Below are positions 18,075-26,855 of a stretch of 64,000 nt of DNA, in pieces (positions within the stretch are counted from its first letter, which is position 1; the number at the start of each line of letters is the position of its first letter). The DNA is from Sphingopyxis granuli NBRC 100800. GTDB lineage: Bacteria; Pseudomonadota; Alphaproteobacteria; Sphingomonadales; Sphingomonadaceae. The notes beneath the pieces are model-generated. The model worked only from the letters and a program-made list of their open reading frames with translations. It had not been told where the DNA came from and ran no database searches. The translations under genes were made by a program, and so were the position numbers. The stretch spans positions 1 through 64,000 of the forward strand of contig NZ_BCUA01000011.1 of assembly GCF_001591045.1 (NCBI RefSeq), in the 5' to 3' direction.

Positions 18075-19197
18075 CGAACACCGTGCCCGCCGAATAGCCG
18101 GCGCCGAACGAGCAGATGAGGCCGGTGTCGCCCGCCTGCATGTCGTCGTGATGCAGGTGAAAGGCGATGATCGACCCCGCGCTCGACGTATTGCCATAGG
18201 TGTCGAGCACGGTCGGGCTTTCGTCGTCGCTCGCTTCGTGGCCCAGCACCCGCTGCGCGATCAGCCGGTTCATGTTGGTGTTCGCCTGATGCAGCCACAG
18301 CCGCCGCATGTCGGCGCCTTCGAGCCCCAGCTTCGCCATTTCGTCGACGATCATCGCCGCGACCATCGGGACGACTTCCTTGAACACCTTGCGGCCTTCC
18401 TGGACGAACAGCTTGTCGGTTTTCGGTCCCGACTGGTCGATGCCGCCGTGGGCACGGTTGAGGAAGCCGAAATTGTTGCGGATATTGTTCGAGAATACCG
18501 TCTTCAACTTCGTGCCGAGGATGTCCCAGTGCCCCGCGGGCGCCAAGCCCTTGTCCTCGATCAGGATCGCGGTCGCGACGTCGCCGAAGATGAAATGGCT
18601 GTCGCGATCGCGCCAGTTGAGGTGCCCCGAACAGATTTCGGGGTTCACGACCAGCACGCTTTTCGCATGGCCCGCCCGGACATAGTCGGCGGCGGTCTGG
18701 ATACCGAAGGTCGCCGACGAGCAGGCGACGTTCATGTCGAAAGCGAAGCCGTCGATGCCGAGCGCCTGCTGAATCTCGATCGCCATCGCGGGATAGGGGC
18801 GCTGCATGTTCGACGCCGCGCACAGCACCGCATCGACATCGGCGGCGTCGCGCCCCGCGCGGGCCAGCGCATCCTTTGCCGCTGCGACGCCGATCTCGGC
18901 AAGGATCGACAATTCGTCGTTACCGCGCTCGCGCAGCCGCGGCGCCATGTGCGCGGGGTCGAGAATGCCCGCCTTGTCGACGACGTGGCGCGACCCGATG
19001 CCGCTGGCCTTTTCGATGAACTCGACGCTCGATTCGGTCAGCGCTGGAATCTCGCCCGCCGCGATCGCCGCCGCATTGTCGCGATTGTAGAGCGCGACAT
19101 ATCGGTTGAAGCTGGCCACCAGTTCTTCGTTGCTGATGCGTTCGGCGGGGGTGAAGAGGCCGGTGGCGGACAGGACCGGCTGCGATTGGTGCGACAT
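18061..19197 (-). CDS. Beta-ketoacyl-ACP synthase III-like condensing enzyme (long form)
   Basis: A 378-residue thiolase-fold condensing enzyme with the KAS III triad: Cys159 in [10 protein letters not shown], His303 in [10 protein letters not shown] and Asn336 in YGNTSSAG. It is about 60 residues longer than typical FabH, with an insertion in the N-terminal half (about 33-60). It may start fatty acid synthesis or condense a special acyl substrate; the primer is not readable. The ATG at 19197 is preceded by an AGG-containing ribosome site. It is convergent with hisF, overlapping by 14 bp. Confidence 0.9.
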   Translation of the reverse strand: MSHQSQPVLSATGLFTPAERISNEELVASFNRYVALYNRDNAAAIAAGEIPALTESSVEFIEKASGIGSRHVVDKAGILDPAHMAPRLRERGNDELSILAEIGVAAAKDALARAGRDAADVDAVLCAASNMQRPYPAMAIEIQQALGIDGFAFDMNVACSSATFGIQTAADYVRAGHAKSVLVVNPEICSGHLNWRDRDSHFIFGDVATAILIEDKGLAPAGHWDILGTKLKTVFSNNIRNNFGFLNRAHGGIDQSGPKTDKLFVQEGRKVFKEVVPMVAAMIVDEMAKLGLEGADMRRLWLHQANTNMNRLIAQRVLGHEASDDESPTVLDTYGNTSSAGSIIAFHLHHDDMQAGDTGLICSFGAGYSAGTVFVRKT

Positions 19198-19305
19198 GGA
19201 TGACCTGCGTGTCTTCTGCTGTTCGGGGACAGCCTGCTGATTAGGCCGCGGCATCGCGGCGCGCAACGCCCGTCGCAACAGGCTGAACGATCGCCGACAT
19301 CATGG

Positions 19306-19322
19306 TTAACCGACTGCTAACC
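19306..19322 (+). promoter_or_regulatory. CtrA-like box (TTAACC-N5-CTAACC)
   Basis: Two tandem half-sites, TTAACC and CTAACC, start 11 bp apart, the spacing of the CtrA consensus TTAA-N7-TTAA, with one mismatch in the second half. The site is 73-90 bp upstream of the hypothetical gene starting at 19395, in the same orientation. A matching site lies upstream of the EAL gene (41447-41463). It is a pattern match only. Confidence 0.4.
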
Positions 19323-19394
19323 ATCGGGGTGGCATGGTGCGCGGTGCAGGCCTCCGGGGGGATGGCTCCCCGGGCGCTTAGCGGGAGCACGACC

Positions 19395-19946
19395 ATGGCC
19401 ACGCGTTCAGGACCGGCAGCCGGCGATCTGTCGCTCGCGGAGATCAGGGAATTCGCCGCCTTCCTTCCGGGCACCCAGCGCTATATCCGCCGCTCGCTCG
19501 ACATCGGGCTGGAGCGCGACGACGCGGTTGCGCGCTGGTCGCGCGATCCCGTCGAGGAAGCGGCGATCCGCGTGCAGGCGAAGGTCTATGGACGGCTTGG
19601 CGCGATCCGCGCGCATATTCCGGAGGACAGCGGGCTCGACGCGCTGGAGGGCTTCATGGCGCCGCTGGTCGCGGTGTCGGCCTTCGACCTCGGGCAGGAT
19701 CGCCTGCCGAGTTTCGGGGCCTATCGCTTCCTGTACGAACGGTTGCTCGGCGCGCATGCGCGGCCCTGGCTGCCCGGTGCCTTCTGTGCCGCGGCCGCAT
19801 TGCCGCACCTCCACCCCGACAAGCGCAAGGCGCTGCTCCAGTCGATCGGCGAATCGGCGGCCACCGCGCCGGGCTGGTCGGCGCGCGAACCCAGCTTCTA
19901 TCCCGAATGGGTCGACAAGATCGACGAGACGCGGCCAGCGAACTAG
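19395..19946 (+). CDS. Hypothetical protein, 183 residues
   Basis: A soluble, helical, mildly basic protein with no signal peptide. Recurrent aromatic/Leu-rich helices (LAEIREFAAFLPGTQRYIRRSLDIGL, VQAKVYGRLGAIRAHI, SFGAYRFLYERLLGA) suggest an all-alpha fold. I recognise no family. The ATG at 19395 is preceded by GCGGGAG at a normal distance; the frame is open further upstream to 19302. It is convergent with the TauE-type gene and has a CtrA-like site upstream, so cell-cycle control is possible. Confidence 0.65.
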   Translation: MATRSGPAAGDLSLAEIREFAAFLPGTQRYIRRSLDIGLERDDAVARWSRDPVEEAAIRVQAKVYGRLGAIRAHIPEDSGLDALEGFMAPLVAVSAFDLGQDRLPSFGAYRFLYERLLGAHARPWLPGAFCAAAALPHLHPDKRKALLQSIGESAATAPGWSAREPSFYPEWVDKIDETRPAN

Positions 19947-19966
19947 CGCCGGCGCCCCGCCGCCGG

Positions 19967-20734
19967 TCAGATCAGCGCTCGCCACAGGCCGAAGGCGCTG
20001 GTCAGCGTCAGGACGACGCCGACGAGGATCAGCATCAGCTTGGGCGAGAAGCGCTTGGCCATGAAGGCGCCCATCGGTGCCGCGATCACCCCGCCGATCA
20101 GCAGGCCGAGCGTCGCGCCCGCGATGTCGGCGAGGCCGAGGTGCCAGATGAAGGTGGCCGATACCGCTAGGGTCAGGAAGAATTCGACGCTGTTCACCGT
20201 GCCGACGACCTTGCGCGGCTCGGCGCCCTGGACGAGCAGGTTCGAGGTGACGACCGGTCCCCAGCCGCCGCCGCCCGCCGCGTCGAGGAAGCCGCCGACG
20301 AGGCCGAGCGGCGCGATCACCTTGGGCTTGCGGATCTTCGGCGGATACAGGAGGCCGCGGACGAGCAGCCAGACGCCGACCAGGATCAGATAGGTCAGGA
20401 CGATCGGCTTGACCACCGCGCCGTCGATCGACGACAGCAGATAGGCGCCGGTCACGCCGCCGATGATCCCGGGAACGAGCAGGCGGAAGAATAGCCCCCA
20501 TTCGATGTTGCGGTGGATCAGGTGGCTGATGCCCGACACGCCGGTCGTGAACACCTCGACGACATGGACGCGCGCCGACGCGGTGGCCGGGGGCACGCCC
20601 ATCACCGCGACGAGCAGCGTGTTGCAGATGACCCCGAATGCCATGCCGAGCGCGCCGTCGACGAGTTGCGCGGCGAAACCGATCAGGATGAAGGGCAGGA
20701 GCGCCGACGGATCGAGCGCCGAAAGTTCAAGCAT
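19967..20734 (-). CDS. TauE/SafE family sulfite/anion exporter-like permease
   Basis: A 255-residue membrane protein with about eight spans in two related halves, the TauE/SafE layout. The hallmark is IGFAAQLVDGALGMAFGV near residues 17-34 and its degenerate repeat LVGGFLDAAGGGGWGPVVTSNLL near 145-167. Relatives export sulfite, sulfoacetate or other organic anions, but substrate cannot be inferred. The LysR gene lies upstream on the same strand with a 127-bp gap, so it may control this gene. Confidence 0.9.
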   Translation of the reverse strand: MLELSALDPSALLPFILIGFAAQLVDGALGMAFGVICNTLLVAVMGVPPATASARVHVVEVFTTGVSGISHLIHRNIEWGLFFRLLVPGIIGGVTGAYLLSSIDGAVVKPIVLTYLILVGVWLLVRGLLYPPKIRKPKVIAPLGLVGGFLDAAGGGGWGPVVTSNLLVQGAEPRKVVGTVNSVEFFLTLAVSATFIWHLGLADIAGATLGLLIGGVIAAPMGAFMAKRFSPKLMLILVGVVLTLTSAFGLWRALI

Positions 20735-20861
20735 GATTTCATCCCAACTGTTTTCGTTGAGAAGGTGCTGCCGCGATTCTACGGCGAACGCCAGTACAGT
20801 TTTTCTGCTGCCGTTGAAGGGAAGGGTTTCCGCGCCCAGCCGAGACGGCCCCGGTGCGGCA

Positions 20862-21788
20862 TCAGCCGTTCACCTGATCGGGAAGATATTCGCGCACATG
20901 GTCGATGAAGGCACGCAGCTTCGGCATCACCTGCTTGCGGCTGGGATAATAGAGGAACAGCCCCGACGTCGAACTCGCATGTTCGGTCAGCACCAGTTCC
21001 AGATCGCCGCTCGCCACCATCGTCTTTGCAACGGGTTCGGCCAGCATTCCCATCGCCACACCCGCGCGCATCGCGACCATCGCCGCGATCCAGTCGTTGA
21101 CGATCACCGGCCCAGTCACCGGCACCTCATATTCGCGATTTCCCCTTTCGAAGGTCCATGGCATCAGACCGCCCGTCGCATAGCGAAAGCGGATGCAGCG
21201 ATGGTCGCGCAAATCCTCCGGCGTTTCGGGGCGCCCATGGCGGTCGAGATAGGCCGGCGCCGCCGCCGCGACGAAGCGGAAGGGACCGGTGAGGCGCACT
21301 GCGATCACGTCGGCGTCGAGCGTTTCGCCCATCCGGACGCCCGCATCGAAGCCGCCGGCGCTGAGGTCCGCCAGTCCGTCGTCGGCGTAAATCTCCAGCT
21401 CGATGTCGGGATAGGCTTCGCAGAAGCCGGCGATGATCGGCTCGAACAGCGGCTGCACCGCGCCGCGCATCAGGTTGATGCGCAGCCGTCCCGCCGGCCG
21501 GTTGCCCAGATTGCGCGCCGCTTCATAGGCGTCGGTCAGCCCCGCATAGGCCGGCGCGGCGCGTTCGAGGAACATTTCGCCCGCCTGGGTCAGACCGACG
21601 CTGCGCGTCGTGCGCATGAAAAGCGGAGCGCCCACCCGCGCTTCCAGCGCCTTCACTGTCTGGCTGATCGCCGAGGGTGAAACACCGAGGTCCGCGGCGG
21701 CGGCGGAGAAGCTTCGCCGTTCCGCCACGCGCAGAAAAGCCTCGATCCCGTCGAGCGCCCCCTGAGGGATTGTTAAATCCTGCTTCAA
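20862..21788 (-). CDS. LysR family transcriptional regulator
   Basis: A 308-residue regulator: an N-terminal winged helix-turn-helix (about 13-71, with FLRVAERRSFSAAAADLGVSPSAISQTVKALE) followed by a periplasmic-binding-protein-like effector domain (about 95-300). The reading begins with a TTG at 21788, giving the usual distance to the HTH; no in-frame ATG lies close. It is divergent from the small exported protein gene at 21871 with 82 bp between, the classical layout for a LysR target, and upstream of the TauE-type permease. The effector is unknown. Confidence 0.93.
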   Translation of the reverse strand: MKQDLTIPQGALDGIEAFLRVAERRSFSAAAADLGVSPSAISQTVKALEARVGAPLFMRTTRSVGLTQAGEMFLERAAPAYAGLTDAYEAARNLGNRPAGRLRINLMRGAVQPLFEPIIAGFCEAYPDIELEIYADDGLADLSAGGFDAGVRMGETLDADVIAVRLTGPFRFVAAAAPAYLDRHGRPETPEDLRDHRCIRFRYATGGLMPWTFERGNREYEVPVTGPVIVNDWIAAMVAMRAGVAMGMLAEPVAKTMVASGDLELVLTEHASSTSGLFLYYPSRKQVMPKLRAFIDHVREYLPDQVNG

Positions 21789-21870
21789 AGCACTTGCAGA
21801 TTATAGAGGATTATCTATTGGCGCAAGCGCGGCTAAATAAGTTGCACAACGAAACGAAAGGATCTCTCCC

Positions 21871-22209
21871 ATGACCAATCGGCTCTCCTCTTTCAACCGC
21901 TTCCCCTCCGCCTTCGCGATCGTCGCGGCTTCGGCGCTTGCCTTCACCGGCCTGATCGCCTCGACTGCGCCGGCGCACGCCCAGCCCCAGAGCGGCGACT
22001 ATCGCTGCACCGCGCTCGCCGAGCAGGCGCGCGGCGCGGCCGACACCGTCCAGAGCGGCAAGCAGGCCAGCGCGAAGCGCTTCGTCGCCGCAGGCAACAA
22101 GCTGTGCGAAGCGGGCAACGAACGCGCCGCCGCCAAGCAGTATCGCACCGCGCTGAAGATCGCGGGCGTGGCCGAAGCCCAGGGCGACAGCCAGGTGGCG
22201 TCGCGCTGA
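21871..22209 (+). CDS. Small exported hypothetical protein
   Basis: A 112-residue protein with a clear signal peptide (hydrophobic 16-32, cleavage likely after AHA near 37) and a mature alpha-helical region with two cysteines (DYRCTAL, NKLCEAGN) that may form a disulfide. The mature part (QARGAADTVQSGKQ, ERAAAKQYRTALKIAG) resembles a short TPR-like helix pair but is too short to classify. The AAAGGA ribosome site precedes the ATG. It is divergent from the LysR gene. Confidence 0.75.
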   Translation: MTNRLSSFNRFPSAFAIVAASALAFTGLIASTAPAHAQPQSGDYRCTALAEQARGAADTVQSGKQASAKRFVAAGNKLCEAGNERAAAKQYRTALKIAGVAEAQGDSQVASR

Positions 22210-22281
22210 CATCATCCCAAGCCAGACACCATTCTCCGGTCCGCCCTCTCCCTCTCCCCGGCGGACACAACTGGGGCGGCC

Positions 22282-23154
22282 CTAATCGGGCTGCCCCATT
22301 TTGCCTGGAGACGGATCGCGCAGCCCCAGCATGTCGCGCAGCATCCATAGCGGCAGCCACGGGCGCGCGAGCGCCTTGTCGATCGCATAGGGCCACCAGC
22401 CGGGGCCGAACGGGATATAAAGGCGCACGGGCACGCCGCGCTGCCGCGCAATGGCGACCGTTCGCGCCCGTGGAAGCCCGCGCAGCTGTTCGAGTTCGAC
22501 GGGCGTCCCGGCGGCGATCAGCCTGTCGAGCGCCTGCGCGGCGAGCGCCGGCCTATGCGTCGCGATGGCGACCGGCGCAGTGCGGCCGGCGAATTCCGAC
22601 ACCAGCGCCAGATAGGCCGCGTCGGTATCCGCGGGGTCTGCATCGGGATCGGGCCACTCGCCCTTGACGATCCGGATGCGCGCCGTCGTGTCGCGAAGGC
22701 GTACGGCATCGGCGGAGCTGCGCCGCCAGCGCGCGGGAAGCACGCAGCCGGTCCCCGGAAAGTCGGCGAGCAGCTGCTCGGTTGCCGCAATCGTCGCCTC
22801 GGCGTCGGCGGGGCCGTGGGCGTCGAGCATGAGCGGCATTCCTGCGGCCGCGCCCGCGTTGGCGAGCGCGCGCAGGCGCGCGGGACAGAAGCCGAGCGGC
22901 GGCGCCTTGACCGACAGATAGGCGCCGGTGCCGATAAGCCGCGCCGCGGCGGCGCGGTAGGCGGCGATGATCGTATCCGGGTTGTCGCCGTCGTCCTGGA
23001 AATAGCCGACGGTCGCCGCGAACTCCCGCCGCCGCAACCGCGCGCATAGCGCGGCGGCATCGGCGGGCTCGGGCGTCCGCAACCATCGCGCCGCGCGGCG
23101 CGGCAGCGCGTAACGCTGGTCGCGCAGCCAACGCCAGGCGGCCGACTCCTTCAC
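22282..23154 (-). CDS. Proline dehydrogenase-like (PRODH) family protein
   Basis: A 290-residue protein with the PRODH TIM-barrel pattern: VSLKAPPLG-like YLSVKAPPLGF near 79-89, LDAHGPADAEATI near 110-122, RIVKGEWPDPD near 160-172 and the terminal GVPVRLYIPFGPGWWPYAI near 235-253. True PRODH oxidises proline with FAD to P5C. This stand-alone, diverged copy is shorter than the PutA domain and lies in a unit with a CelD-like acetyltransferase, so the substrate may differ. Its ATG overlaps the upstream gene's stop by 4 bp. Confidence 0.75.
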   Translation of the reverse strand: MKESAAWRWLRDQRYALPRRAARWLRTPEPADAAALCARLRRREFAATVGYFQDDGDNPDTIIAAYRAAAARLIGTGAYLSVKAPPLGFCPARLRALANAGAAAGMPLMLDAHGPADAEATIAATEQLLADFPGTGCVLPARWRRSSADAVRLRDTTARIRIVKGEWPDPDADPADTDAAYLALVSEFAGRTAPVAIATHRPALAAQALDRLIAAGTPVELEQLRGLPRARTVAIARQRGVPVRLYIPFGPGWWPYAIDKALARPWLPLWMLRDMLGLRDPSPGKMGQPD

Positions 23155-24251
23155 CGCGCGGCTCTACCCAGTCGATGCCGCAGCCAGAACAGGCTGTCGG
23201 CGAGCAGCGCGACAAGGCCTGGCGGGGTGAAGGGATAGGTTCGCAAGCGGACGCAATCGCGTTGCTCCTGCGTCCAGAAACGTGTGATCCACGCCTCGGT
23301 CTCGCCCAGCAGTTCATAGCTTTCGAGCCCCTGCTCGGCCGCCCAGCGCAGCGTGTGCAGCATCAGCAGGGTTCCGGGCGAGCATTTGCCGAAACGATCG
23401 TCATGCCCGATCTTGAACAGCCAGTATTGCCCCGCCCAGAGCAGCGCCAGCTGCATCGCCACCGCCTCCCCGCCGATGCGCATGAATGACAGCCGAAAGG
23501 TGCCGCGCGCCGCGGCCGAACGGAAGAAGCGGCGAAAGAAGGTCTCGCGCCGCCGGTCGACCGCCAGCGCGCTGCCGGCCTCGCGTTTCCAGCTTCGCAG
23601 CTCGACACCGATCGCTTCGTCGAACAGCGCGTCGAAGTCCGCCGGGTCCGGGGCCAGCGTCTCGAACGTCACGGGGCCGATCGCTTCGGCGCGCCGCGCC
23701 GCGCGCCGAAAATCGGACCGGCGGCCGGCGTTGAACCGGCTTTCGGGATCGCGCCACGATTCGCCGAGCGCTATCATCGGGCATGGCATCGCGGGGCGGA
23801 CCGACACCCAGCCGCGGCCCCGCATCGCCTGCCGCAGCGCGGGTACGAGGGGCGAGTCCCGGGAAATGCGGTCGAGCGATAGCGGATGATGCGCCGCACG
23901 GATCGCGGCGGCAATCGGATCGGCCGCCGCCGGGTCGGCACAGAGCAGGTCGCCGGGCTCGAACAATTCGGCGGCGCCGGCCATCCGCCAGCGAGCGAGA
24001 TAGCGCCGGTCCCGGCACAGCGGCAGCAATGCGGTGATCGCGACGCCGCCGTGGACCCCGAGCAGCTGTTGGTGCTGGCCTGACAGGAGGGGAGCGAGCG
24101 CCGCCGCGAAATCCCGCGTCTGCGTCGGCCACCGTCCGCTCGGTTCGAGCCGTTCCCATTCCGCCGCCAGCCGGTCCGCATCCATCTCGCGAACGAGGTC
24201 GATCGCGCGCGCCGGCCGGAGCCGCGCGGGGCGCGCATTTCCGCTTTTCAT
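23151..24251 (-). CDS. GNAT/CelD-like (FemAB-type) acyltransferase
   Basis: A 366-residue protein with the tandem GNAT layout of CelD/BcsL proteins. The C-terminal part carries the usual features (SWKREAGSALAVDRRRETFFRRFF, FRLSFMRIGGEAVAMQLALLWAGQYWLFKIGHDDRF, SPGTLLMLHTLRWAAEQGLESYELLG). Relatives acylate polysaccharide or cell-envelope substrates. The ATG at 24251 was preferred over a TTG 24 bases upstream. It is the first gene of a two-gene unit with the PRODH-like gene (4-bp overlap) and divergent from the P1 peptidase gene. Confidence 0.82.
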   Translation of the reverse strand: MKSGNARPARLRPARAIDLVREMDADRLAAEWERLEPSGRWPTQTRDFAAALAPLLSGQHQQLLGVHGGVAITALLPLCRDRRYLARWRMAGAAELFEPGDLLCADPAAADPIAAAIRAAHHPLSLDRISRDSPLVPALRQAMRGRGWVSVRPAMPCPMIALGESWRDPESRFNAGRRSDFRRAARRAEAIGPVTFETLAPDPADFDALFDEAIGVELRSWKREAGSALAVDRRRETFFRRFFRSAAARGTFRLSFMRIGGEAVAMQLALLWAGQYWLFKIGHDDRFGKCSPGTLLMLHTLRWAAEQGLESYELLGETEAWITRFWTQEQRDCVRLRTYPFTPPGLVALLADSLFWLRHRLGRAAR

Positions 24252-24424
24252 CCTGTCGAAACGCGCGTGCCGCAAGCGATGCCCCCCTTCCGCGCGGATA
24301 CGACCGAAAAGCTAATAAATCTCTGCGATCCGCCGCGCGAAGGGACCTGCGGTCCGCAATCCCTTTTGCCAATGGGACCGCGGACGTATAGGCAGAATTT
24401 CCTGTCCCGCCGCGGAGCCGATCC

Positions 24425-25675
24425 TTGCGTCCATCTTCCATTTCCCGCAGCCTTTCCGCTTTCGTCGGTCTTGGGCTGCTTTGCGCAGCCTTCGGGGATC
24501 TGGGTCGATCGTGGGCGCGTGATGCGGAAAAGCCGGCTCCCGCCGCCGCGGAGCGCGTTCGGGCGCGCGACATAGGCATCGCGCCCGGCCTGTTCGCGCC
24601 GGGGCCGCTCAATGCCATTACCGACGTAGGCGACATTCGCGTCGGACAGGTGACACGGATCGAGGGCGCCGACGTGCGCACGGGCGTGACTGCCATCCTG
24701 CCGCACGGCGGCAATCTGTTTCAGGACAAGGTGCCGGCGGGCGTCGTCGTTGCGAACGGCTTCGGAAAATTCGCGGGCACGACGCAGATCGCCGAACTGG
24801 GGGAGGTCGAGACGCCGATCGTCCTCACCAACACGCTGAACGTCGCGCAGGCGATCGACGGTGTCGTCGACTGGACGCTGCGCCAGCCGGGGAATGAATC
24901 GGTGCGGTCGGTCAACGCGGTGGCTGGCGAAACTAACGACGGCCATCTCAACGCTATCCGCAAGCGGGCGATCACCCGCGCCGACGTCGTCGCGGCGATC
25001 GAAGGCGCGCGGCCGGGGCCGGTCGCCGAAGGCAGCGTCGGCGCGGGCACCGGCACCATGGCGTTCGGCTGGAAGGGCGGGATCGGAACGAGTTCGCGGG
25101 TCCTGCCGCCGGCGCTGGGCGGCTATCGCGTCGGCGTCCTCGTCCAGACCAACTATGGCGGCACGCTGGTCATGGACGGCCTGCCGGTCGGCCGGGCGCT
25201 GGGGCGCTATTATCTGAAGGACCATGGTGAGCGGACGGCGGCGGACGGCTCGATCATCCTGGTCGTCGCGACCGACGCGCCGCTCGGCGACCGCAACCTG
25301 ACCCGTCTCGCGCACCGCGCGATCGCCGGGCTGGCGCGAACCGGATCGGCCTTTTCCAACGGCTCGGGCGATTATGCCATCGCCTTCTCGACCGCCGCCG
25401 ATGTGCGCCGCACGCCCGCGCGCCGCGCCGGGGTCGCGGCCTATCCCGAATTGTCCAACGATGCCGTCTCGCCGCTGTTCGTCGCCGCTGCCGAAGCCGC
25501 CGAAGAGGCGATCTACAATTCGCTGCTGATGGCGACGACGGTCGAGCGGCAGGCAACGGCGGAAGCGCCGGCGGCGCGCGGCGAGGCGCTCGACATCGCA
25601 GCGGTCAGGGCGCTGATCGCGCGCCACCGCCCGCCGACGGAAAGCCGGCATGAAACGAAAAGGAGCAACCGTTGA
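24425..25675 (+). CDS. P1 family self-processing aminopeptidase/esterase (DmpA/BapA-like)
   Basis: A 416-residue exported Ntn-type hydrolase. A signal peptide spans about 1-32 (cut likely after SWA). The family cleaves itself before a catalytic serine; here the junction reads DGS-IILVVATDAPLGD, placing the nucleophile at Ser276 with Gly275 before it. Other hallmarks are NAITDVGDIRVGQ near 60, LTNTLNVAQAIDG, and TGSAFSNGSGDYAIAFST near 310-325. Relatives release N-terminal D-, beta- or L-amino acids. The start is a TTG with GGAG seven bases upstream. Its stop overlaps the next gene's TTG start, linking it to an amino-acid oxidase. Confidence 0.92.
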   Translation: MRPSSISRSLSAFVGLGLLCAAFGDLGRSWARDAEKPAPAAAERVRARDIGIAPGLFAPGPLNAITDVGDIRVGQVTRIEGADVRTGVTAILPHGGNLFQDKVPAGVVVANGFGKFAGTTQIAELGEVETPIVLTNTLNVAQAIDGVVDWTLRQPGNESVRSVNAVAGETNDGHLNAIRKRAITRADVVAAIEGARPGPVAEGSVGAGTGTMAFGWKGGIGTSSRVLPPALGGYRVGVLVQTNYGGTLVMDGLPVGRALGRYYLKDHGERTAADGSIILVVATDAPLGDRNLTRLAHRAIAGLARTGSAFSNGSGDYAIAFSTAADVRRTPARRAGVAAYPELSNDAVSPLFVAAAEAAEEAIYNSLLMATTVERQATAEAPAARGEALDIAAVRALIARHRPPTESRHETKRSNR

Positions 25676-26808
25676 AGCGCGTGGAGATCGTGGTGATCGG
25701 GGGCGGGATCGCGGGCGTATCCGCCGCCGCGCTGTTCGCAAGGCATGCGCCGACCGTGCTGCTCGAGCGGGAAAGCGCGCTCGGCTATCATTCGTCGGGA
25801 CGCAGCGCGACCTTCTATCATTTCGGGATCGGCGACGATGTGGTGCGCGGCCTGACCGCGGCCAGCCGCTTCTTCTTCGCCGACCCGCCGCCCGGCTATT
25901 CGGACGTGCCGCTGTGGCAGGAAAAGGCGGCGCTGTTCATCGCCACGCCGCAGCACATGGACGGACTGGTCGCGCTCGAAACGGAGATGCGCCGCTTTAC
26001 GGACAGCATCGCCCGGGTCGGCCCGGACGAGATGCAGGCGATCGTGCCGGTCCTGAAGGTCGGAGGCGAGGGCGCGGTGGCGGGCGTCCTCGATACCGGC
26101 GGGCGAAAGCTCGACGCCGATCTGCTGCTCCAGGCCAATGCGCGCGCTCTGCGCGCGGCGGGGGGCGAGATCCGCTTCAACGCCGGCGTGACGGGGATCG
26201 CGCACGACGGCACCGAGTGGATCGTCGACACGGCCGAAGGACGCTATGCCGCGAAGGCGGTGGTCAACGCGGCGGGCGCCTGGGCCGACGAACTGGCGGT
26301 GCTCGCGGGGGTCCGGCCGCTTGGCCTGACGCCGCTGCGGCGCACGATCATCGGGTTCGACCCGCCTGAAGGCATCCCGATCGCGGACTGGCCGTTCCTC
26401 AAGACGGTTCAGGACGACGGCTTCTACATGCTGCCCGACGCCGGACGCCTGCTCGTGTCGCCGATGGACGTCACGCCATCGCCGCCGTGCGACGTCCAGC
26501 CCGAAGATTATGAGATGGCGCTCGCCGCCTGGCGCATCGAAGAGGCGACGACGCTGTCGGTGGGCCGGATCGCGCTCAAATGGGCCGGACTTCGCAGTTT
26601 CGTCGCCGACAAGGTGCCGACGGCGGGTTTCGCCCCCGACGCACCCGGCTTCTTCTGGCTGGCGGGGCAGGGCGGCTACGGCCTCCAGACGTCGCCGGCG
26701 ATGGCGATGGCGGCGGAGGCGCTGCTGTTCGGCCTGCCGTGGCCGGGGCTGCTTTCGGAGCATGGCGTCGAGCCGCATCATATCCGTCCCGACCGGCTGT
26801 TCGCCTGA
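25672..26808 (+). CDS. FAD-dependent amino acid/amine oxidoreductase (DAO family)
   Basis: A 378-residue flavoprotein with the N-terminal dinucleotide-binding motif IVVIGGGIAGVSAA (about 6-19), the second-strand LLERE, the FAD-contact VVNAAGAWAD near 196-205 and the C-terminal WLAGQGGYGLQTSPAMA near 325-340. Members (DadA, glycine oxidase, sarcosine oxidase types) oxidise the C-N bond of amino acids. The start appears to be TTG at 25672, overlapping the previous stop as TTGA behind AAAAGGAG. Being coupled to a P1 aminopeptidase, it probably oxidises an amino acid that enzyme releases; this is inference. Confidence 0.9.
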   Translation: MKRVEIVVIGGGIAGVSAAALFARHAPTVLLERESALGYHSSGRSATFYHFGIGDDVVRGLTAASRFFFADPPPGYSDVPLWQEKAALFIATPQHMDGLVALETEMRRFTDSIARVGPDEMQAIVPVLKVGGEGAVAGVLDTGGRKLDADLLLQANARALRAAGGEIRFNAGVTGIAHDGTEWIVDTAEGRYAAKAVVNAAGAWADELAVLAGVRPLGLTPLRRTIIGFDPPEGIPIADWPFLKTVQDDGFYMLPDAGRLLVSPMDVTPSPPCDVQPEDYEMALAAWRIEEATTLSVGRIALKWAGLRSFVADKVPTAGFAPDAPGFFWLAGQGGYGLQTSPAMAMAAEALLFGLPWPGLLSEHGVEPHHIRPDRLFA

Positions 26809-26855
26809 CGGCGCGCCCGGTCCGAAGATCGTCCACCGCAACAGGGGAGTCCCGC

